Shown here one piece after another: positions 61,301 to 64,000 of a stretch of DNA of 64,000 nt. The stretch is from NCBI GenBank assembly GCA_020072815.1, contig JAIQGE010000012.1, positions 124,001 through 188,000 of the forward strand. The letters are read 5' to 3'. Numbering within the stretch: position 1 is the first letter of the stretch; the number at the start of each line of letters is the position of its first letter. This DNA is from Terriglobia bacterium. GTDB lineage: Bacteria > Acidobacteriota > Terriglobia > Terriglobales > Acidobacteriaceae. The notes under the pieces are model-generated. The model was given only the letters and a program-made list of their open reading frames with translations. It was not told where the DNA came from and made no database searches. A program made the translations under genes and the position numbers.

Positions 61301-64000
61301 AGTCGTCCACTCCAGCGGCACGAGCCAAGGCTCTCTCTGGAACAGACTATCTTCCTTCGCAAACTCTCCCGCAAAACATGGTCGTTTTTTGAGAAGTTCG
61401 TCACCGAAGAAGACCATTGGATTCCCCCCGACAATTATCAGGAGAGCCCGGGGCCCACTCTGGCGCACCGCACGTCGCCCACGAATATGGGATTGGCGTT
61501 GCTGGCAAATCTTTCCGCCTACGACTTTGGTTATCTCTCAGCTGCCCAATTGCTCCAACGGACCGGCCAGGCGTTCCAGACCATGGGATCACTGGAACGG
61601 CATCGCGGACACTTCTATAACTGGTATGAAACGCTGACATTGAAACCGCTCTCGCCGCTTTATGTTTCTACTGTTGATAGCGGGAACCTTGCGGCCCACA
61701 CGCTCACCCTGGAGCCTGGGCTGGCCGGCCTGGTGGATCAGAAGATACTAGCGCCTCGGTTGTTTGGCGGGCTTCTTGATACGCTCCGCGTTTTCCTGGA
61801 CGTTACCAGGGTCCCGGCGCCTCACGATACCAAACTGGCAAACCCCGCACTTGTTTGTGCTGCTGATCTACTGAAACAACTGGACGCTTCGTGCGCGCAA
61901 CCGCCAACCACATTGGCGGCCGCGCGCGTCCGGTTGGAAGAGCTTTCCACAAAAGCTGCGAGTCTGGCCGAACTCGCTAAGGACCTGCTGGGAAGCGAGC
62001 CGGTTTGGTGGGCGGACGCTCTCGCTCGCCAGTGCCAGGCTGCTCTTGACGATTTGACCTTCCTCACTCCTTGGACGGTGCTGGCGCATTCGTCCGATGC
62101 ACTGGACGAGTTCCACTTAAACTCCATTCCCACGCTGCGTGACTTAGCTGCATTGACAGTAGCTTGGGATGCGGAATTTGTCTCCGTCATCCAGGACTCG
62201 CGCAACGACCGTGAGGCGTTGCGCCAGCGGGTGGAAGCCTTGAGGCTTCTGATCGGTGAAGCAAGTCATCGCGCCAGGAACCGGATTGCGGAGATTGAGC
62301 GGCTCACGCTGCAGTGCAGGGAGTTTGCTCGCGTCGAGTACGACTTCCTCTACGATGAAACTCGTCACTTAATGACGATTGGGTACAACGTGAGCGAACG
62401 GCGGCGTGATTCCAGCTACTACGATTTGCTGGCTTCAGAGGCAAGACTCGCCAGCTTTGTGGCCATTGCCCAAGGCCAGGTTCCTCAAGAGAACTGGTTT
62501 GCTCTGGGCCGCCAGCTTACGAGTTCTTCCGCGGGGCCAACGCTTCTTTCGTGGGACGGCTCGATGTTTGAGTACCTCATGCCGCTGCTCGTGATGCCTA
62601 CCTACGAAAATTCTCTGCTGGATGAGACTTGCAAGGCAGCCGTGGAAAGGCAGATCGAGTACGGCGCGGCGCGAAGCGTGCCCTGGGGGATATCAGAATC
62701 TGGTTACAACGTAGTCGATGCCCGCATGAATTACCAATACAGGGCCTTTGGAGTGCCTGGCCTTGGCCTGAGGCGCGGACTTGGCGCTGACCTGGTGGTT
62801 GCGCCTTACGCATCAGCTTTAGCATTGATGGTGGCTCCCGAGCAGGCCTGCGCCAACCTGCAAAGGCTCGCGCTTGCGGGCGCGGCAGGCAAACACGGCT
62901 TTTATGAAGCCACGGACTACACTCCATCACGTGTGCCCCGGGGCCAGTCGAAAGCTATTGTCCGTTCGTATATGTCCCATCATCAGGGAATGAGCTTGTT
63001 GGCCCTCTCTCATGTTCTGCTGGACCGGCCGATGCAACGCCGGTTTGAATCGGTGCCGATCTTCCAGGCCACAACGTTACTTCTCCATGAGAAGGTCCCC
63101 AAAGCAACAGCACTGTACTCCGCGGCCTATGATCTTCCCCAGACGCACAGAGTCGCGGATGAGCTGGCAACCCCGGTGCGCGTCTTTCACAGCCCAAACA
63201 CTCCGATTCCCGAAGTGCAGTTGCTGTCCAATGGCAGATACCACGTCATGGTCAGCAATGCCGGCGGCGGGTACAGCCGATGGAAGGACATGGCGGTGAC
63301 CAGGTGGCGTGAAGACTCCACCTGCGATTCCTGGGGGACTTTCTGTTACATCCGGGACGTTGCCACAAGAAGGTTCTGGTCCACCGCCCACCAACCAACC
63401 GCCAAGCCCCTGGAATACTACGAAGCCATTTTTTCGGAGGCCAAAGTCGAGTTTCGTTGCCGTGAGGGAGAACTGGAAGCACACACAGAGATCGCGGTTT
63501 CGCCGGAAGACGACATCGAGCTTCGGCGAGTCACGCTTACCAACCATGCCCGCAAACGCAAGGTCATTGAGATAACCAGTTACGCTGAAGTTGTTCTGGC
63601 CTCACCTGCGTCTGACGACCTGCACCCGGCCTTCAGCAACCTCTTCGTGCAAACCGAGATACTGGAACAGCGACGCGCGATTCTTTGCACGCGGCGGGCC
63701 CGGTCTCATACCGAGCAGCCGCCCTGGATGTTTCATCTGCTGGTGGTCCATGGCGCGGAGGTAGTCGCCGTGTCCTACGAAACCGACCGCATGCGATTCA
63801 TCGGCCGAGGAAGAACTGCGGCGAATCCCCAGGCGATGAATCCGGCCGGTCCAGCGTCGCTGTCCGGCAGCCAGGGCTCCGTGCTTGATCCTATTGTCGC
63901 CATCCGCTATCAGATCACCCTGGAGCCGGGGCAGTCTGCCACCGCCAACCTGGTTTCTGGCGTCGGCGAGAATCGAGACCGTTGTGTGCAGTTGGTCGAT
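58310..64000 (+). CDS. ndvB: Cyclic beta-1,2-glucan synthase-like protein (GT84/GH94 type), 3' end outside the window
   Basis: At least 1897 residues with no stop before the window ends. The start is uncertain: TTG 58310, preceded by AAGAGAG, is proposed, and the frame opens only after a TAA near 58229. The layout is that of NdvB/ChvB: an N-terminal helical region, membrane segments near 420-435 and 455-475, a processive GT84-like catalytic part with the metal motif D638-x-D640 (TLDTDTQLP) and RRHRW (783-787). More membrane segments follow near 835-873 and 960-995, then a glycoamylase-like region (WGISESGYNVVDARMNYQY, SHHQGMSLLALSH near 1556). The GH94 phosphorylase domain that sets ring size lies at the right edge and beyond. 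Product: a periplasmic cyclic glucan. Confidence 0.9.
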   Translation, partial: MNRRPRHGNLHQIGTLLRKSLWETRPNAEEAPLRSELFSREQMKQHGRVLAASHHVALEPAPDQLLSRLADNEKVLTETCHLLTRAIEENRRIAPAGEWLLDNFYLIEQQIRTAKRHLPKGYSRVLPRLLDGHSAGLPRVYDLALEAISHSDARVDLESLSGFVASYQTITALNLGELWAIPIMLRLALIENLRRVAAAIAADRLDRNLADSWADKLTGVAEKDPKNLILVVADMARSRPPMASSFIAELARRLQGQGPALGLPLTWIEQQLSESGLTIEQLVRSENQQQATDQVSISNSIASLRFLDATDWREFVESMSAVESTLREDPQGVYGKMSFATRDRYRHVVEKIARKSDLSEVEVAGKAVQLAIESWKNKEDRAGHVGFYLIAEGRATLERAVAMRRSTLRSLRLAGRRHSLLLYSGTLLAATALLTKTLSVRAHAHGVRGARLAAFTILALSVVSQFAVTVFNWLLTKLTKPRLLPRMDFSHGIPPELRTLVVVPSMFTTAEGVADLVEALEVRFLANRLDHMHFCLLSDFRDADAENIPEDSPLLDLAEAKIAELNEKYSSQGVDIFFLLHRPRRWNATERMWMGHERKRGKLEDLNAFLRGHPGDRFLRIAGRTAILRSVRYVITLDTDTQLPRDTVWQLVGAMAHPLNQPVYDGTKRRVTQGYGILQPRVAVSLPGVNRSRYTRLWGGEPGIDPYTRAVSDVYQDLFGEGSFIGKGIYEVDVFEQALGSRFPENRILSHDLIEGCYARSALLSDVQLYEDYPPTYEGDVARRHRWIRGDWQIARWILPRVPGPKGEAVPNPLSFLSRLKIADNLRRSLTPASLVLLLLLIWLRLAPAGAWTLAVLAMLFVPIALAFGFDLFQKPRDVAARQHFPEALRSFGRQLAQELTAFACLPYEALYSLDAILRATWRMLFSHRRLLEWNPSSEHKHQSQSGLAESYGRMWFAPAFAVACLIGVGLLKPSSLSIAAPILLVWLAAPAVTWWISRPLQRHEPRLSLEQTIFLRKLSRKTWSFFEKFVTEEDHWIPPDNYQESPGPTLAHRTSPTNMGLALLANLSAYDFGYLSAAQLLQRTGQAFQTMGSLERHRGHFYNWYETLTLKPLSPLYVSTVDSGNLAAHTLTLEPGLAGLVDQKILAPRLFGGLLDTLRVFLDVTRVPAPHDTKLANPALVCAADLLKQLDASCAQPPTTLAAARVRLEELSTKAASLAELAKDLLGSEPVWWADALARQCQAALDDLTFLTPWTVLAHSSDALDEFHLNSIPTLRDLAALTVAWDAEFVSVIQDSRNDREALRQRVEALRLLIGEASHRARNRIAEIERLTLQCREFARVEYDFLYDETRHLMTIGYNVSERRRDSSYYDLLASEARLASFVAIAQGQVPQENWFALGRQLTSSSAGPTLLSWDGSMFEYLMPLLVMPTYENSLLDETCKAAVERQIEYGAARSVPWGISESGYNVVDARMNYQYRAFGVPGLGLRRGLGADLVVAPYASALALMVAPEQACANLQRLALAGAAGKHGFYEATDYTPSRVPRGQSKAIVRSYMSHHQGMSLLALSHVLLDRPMQRRFESVPIFQATTLLLHEKVPKATALYSAAYDLPQTHRVADELATPVRVFHSPNTPIPEVQLLSNGRYHVMVSNAGGGYSRWKDMAVTRWREDSTCDSWGTFCYIRDVATRRFWSTAHQPTAKPLEYYEAIFSEAKVEFRCREGELEAHTEIAVSPEDDIELRRVTLTNHARKRKVIEITSYAEVVLASPASDDLHPAFSNLFVQTEILEQRRAILCTRRARSHTEQPPWMFHLLVVHGAEVVAVSYETDRMRFIGRGRTAANPQAMNPAGPASLSGSQGSVLDPIVAIRYQITLEPGQSATANLVSGVGENRDRCVQLVD

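Noticed and set aside
1-64000. tRNA, rRNA or riboswitch genes
   Set aside because: Reading both strands I saw no cloverleaf, conserved rRNA core or known riboswitch box; a covariance-model search would be decisive.

Overview
The window looks like a chromosomal segment of an acidobacterium (Acidobacteriota, Terriglobia-like). This is inferred from gene content, not from any marker gene: VWA proteins of the acidobacterial type, many short secreted or zinc-ribbon proteins of a kind common in that phylum, outer-membrane proteins (TPR/beta-barrel and OmpA-like) that imply a diderm envelope, and fairly high GC. I found no rRNA, tRNA or CRISPR array.

Layout. 1-9.3 kb (minus strand) is a decaying Rhs/YD-repeat locus: a broken full-length rhs gene, a second displaced Rhs tip and a third frameshifted Rhs remnant with a nuclease-like tail. 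A small membrane protein follows each of the first two. A tyrosine-recombinase fragment lies at the left edge, and 121-bp repeats sit at module borders. 9.5-11.4 kb holds a small conserved protein, a response regulator with a zinc-ribbon tail and a Crp/Fnr regulator. 11,774-13,895 is a complete IS1595-family element with inverted ends, an 8-bp target duplication and two cargo genes. 14.3-18.7 kb is a KaiC-KaiB-KaiB-histidine kinase-NarL regulator operon. 19.3-21.5 kb carries two exported proteins that share one C-terminal domain.

21.5-47.3 kb is mostly envelope and glycan biology. It includes a nucleotidyltransferase-like protein, a CsbD-like protein, and a five-gene minus-strand run (membrane GT-C/PTPS-related-like protein, three exported proteins, a GH99-like hydrolase). 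Divergent from that run are a 1388-residue TPR/outer-membrane protein and a flippase fused to a ParB-like domain. After these come TPR and OB-like secreted proteins, a phospholipase C-like lipoprotein, a VWA protein, a GT4 glycosyltransferase, a thymidylate-kinase-like protein, a STAS protein, a beta-helix sugar-nucleotidyltransferase-like protein and an ECF sigma factor.

47.6-52 kb holds two small conserved proteins and then a compact sortase module: an LPATG-anchored exported protein, a VWA protein and a class D-like sortase, the last two overlapping. 51.2-53 kb is a scar: a truncated SMP-30 gene, a DUF3309-type peptide, and a Gln-rich secreted-protein gene split by a low-GC fragment of a restriction specificity subunit. 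53-57.8 kb has an OmpA-like protein, two Thivi_2564-type membrane peptides, small zinc-finger proteins and a second Crp/Fnr paralogue. The right end is a very large cyclic beta-1,2-glucan synthase-like gene that runs off the window.
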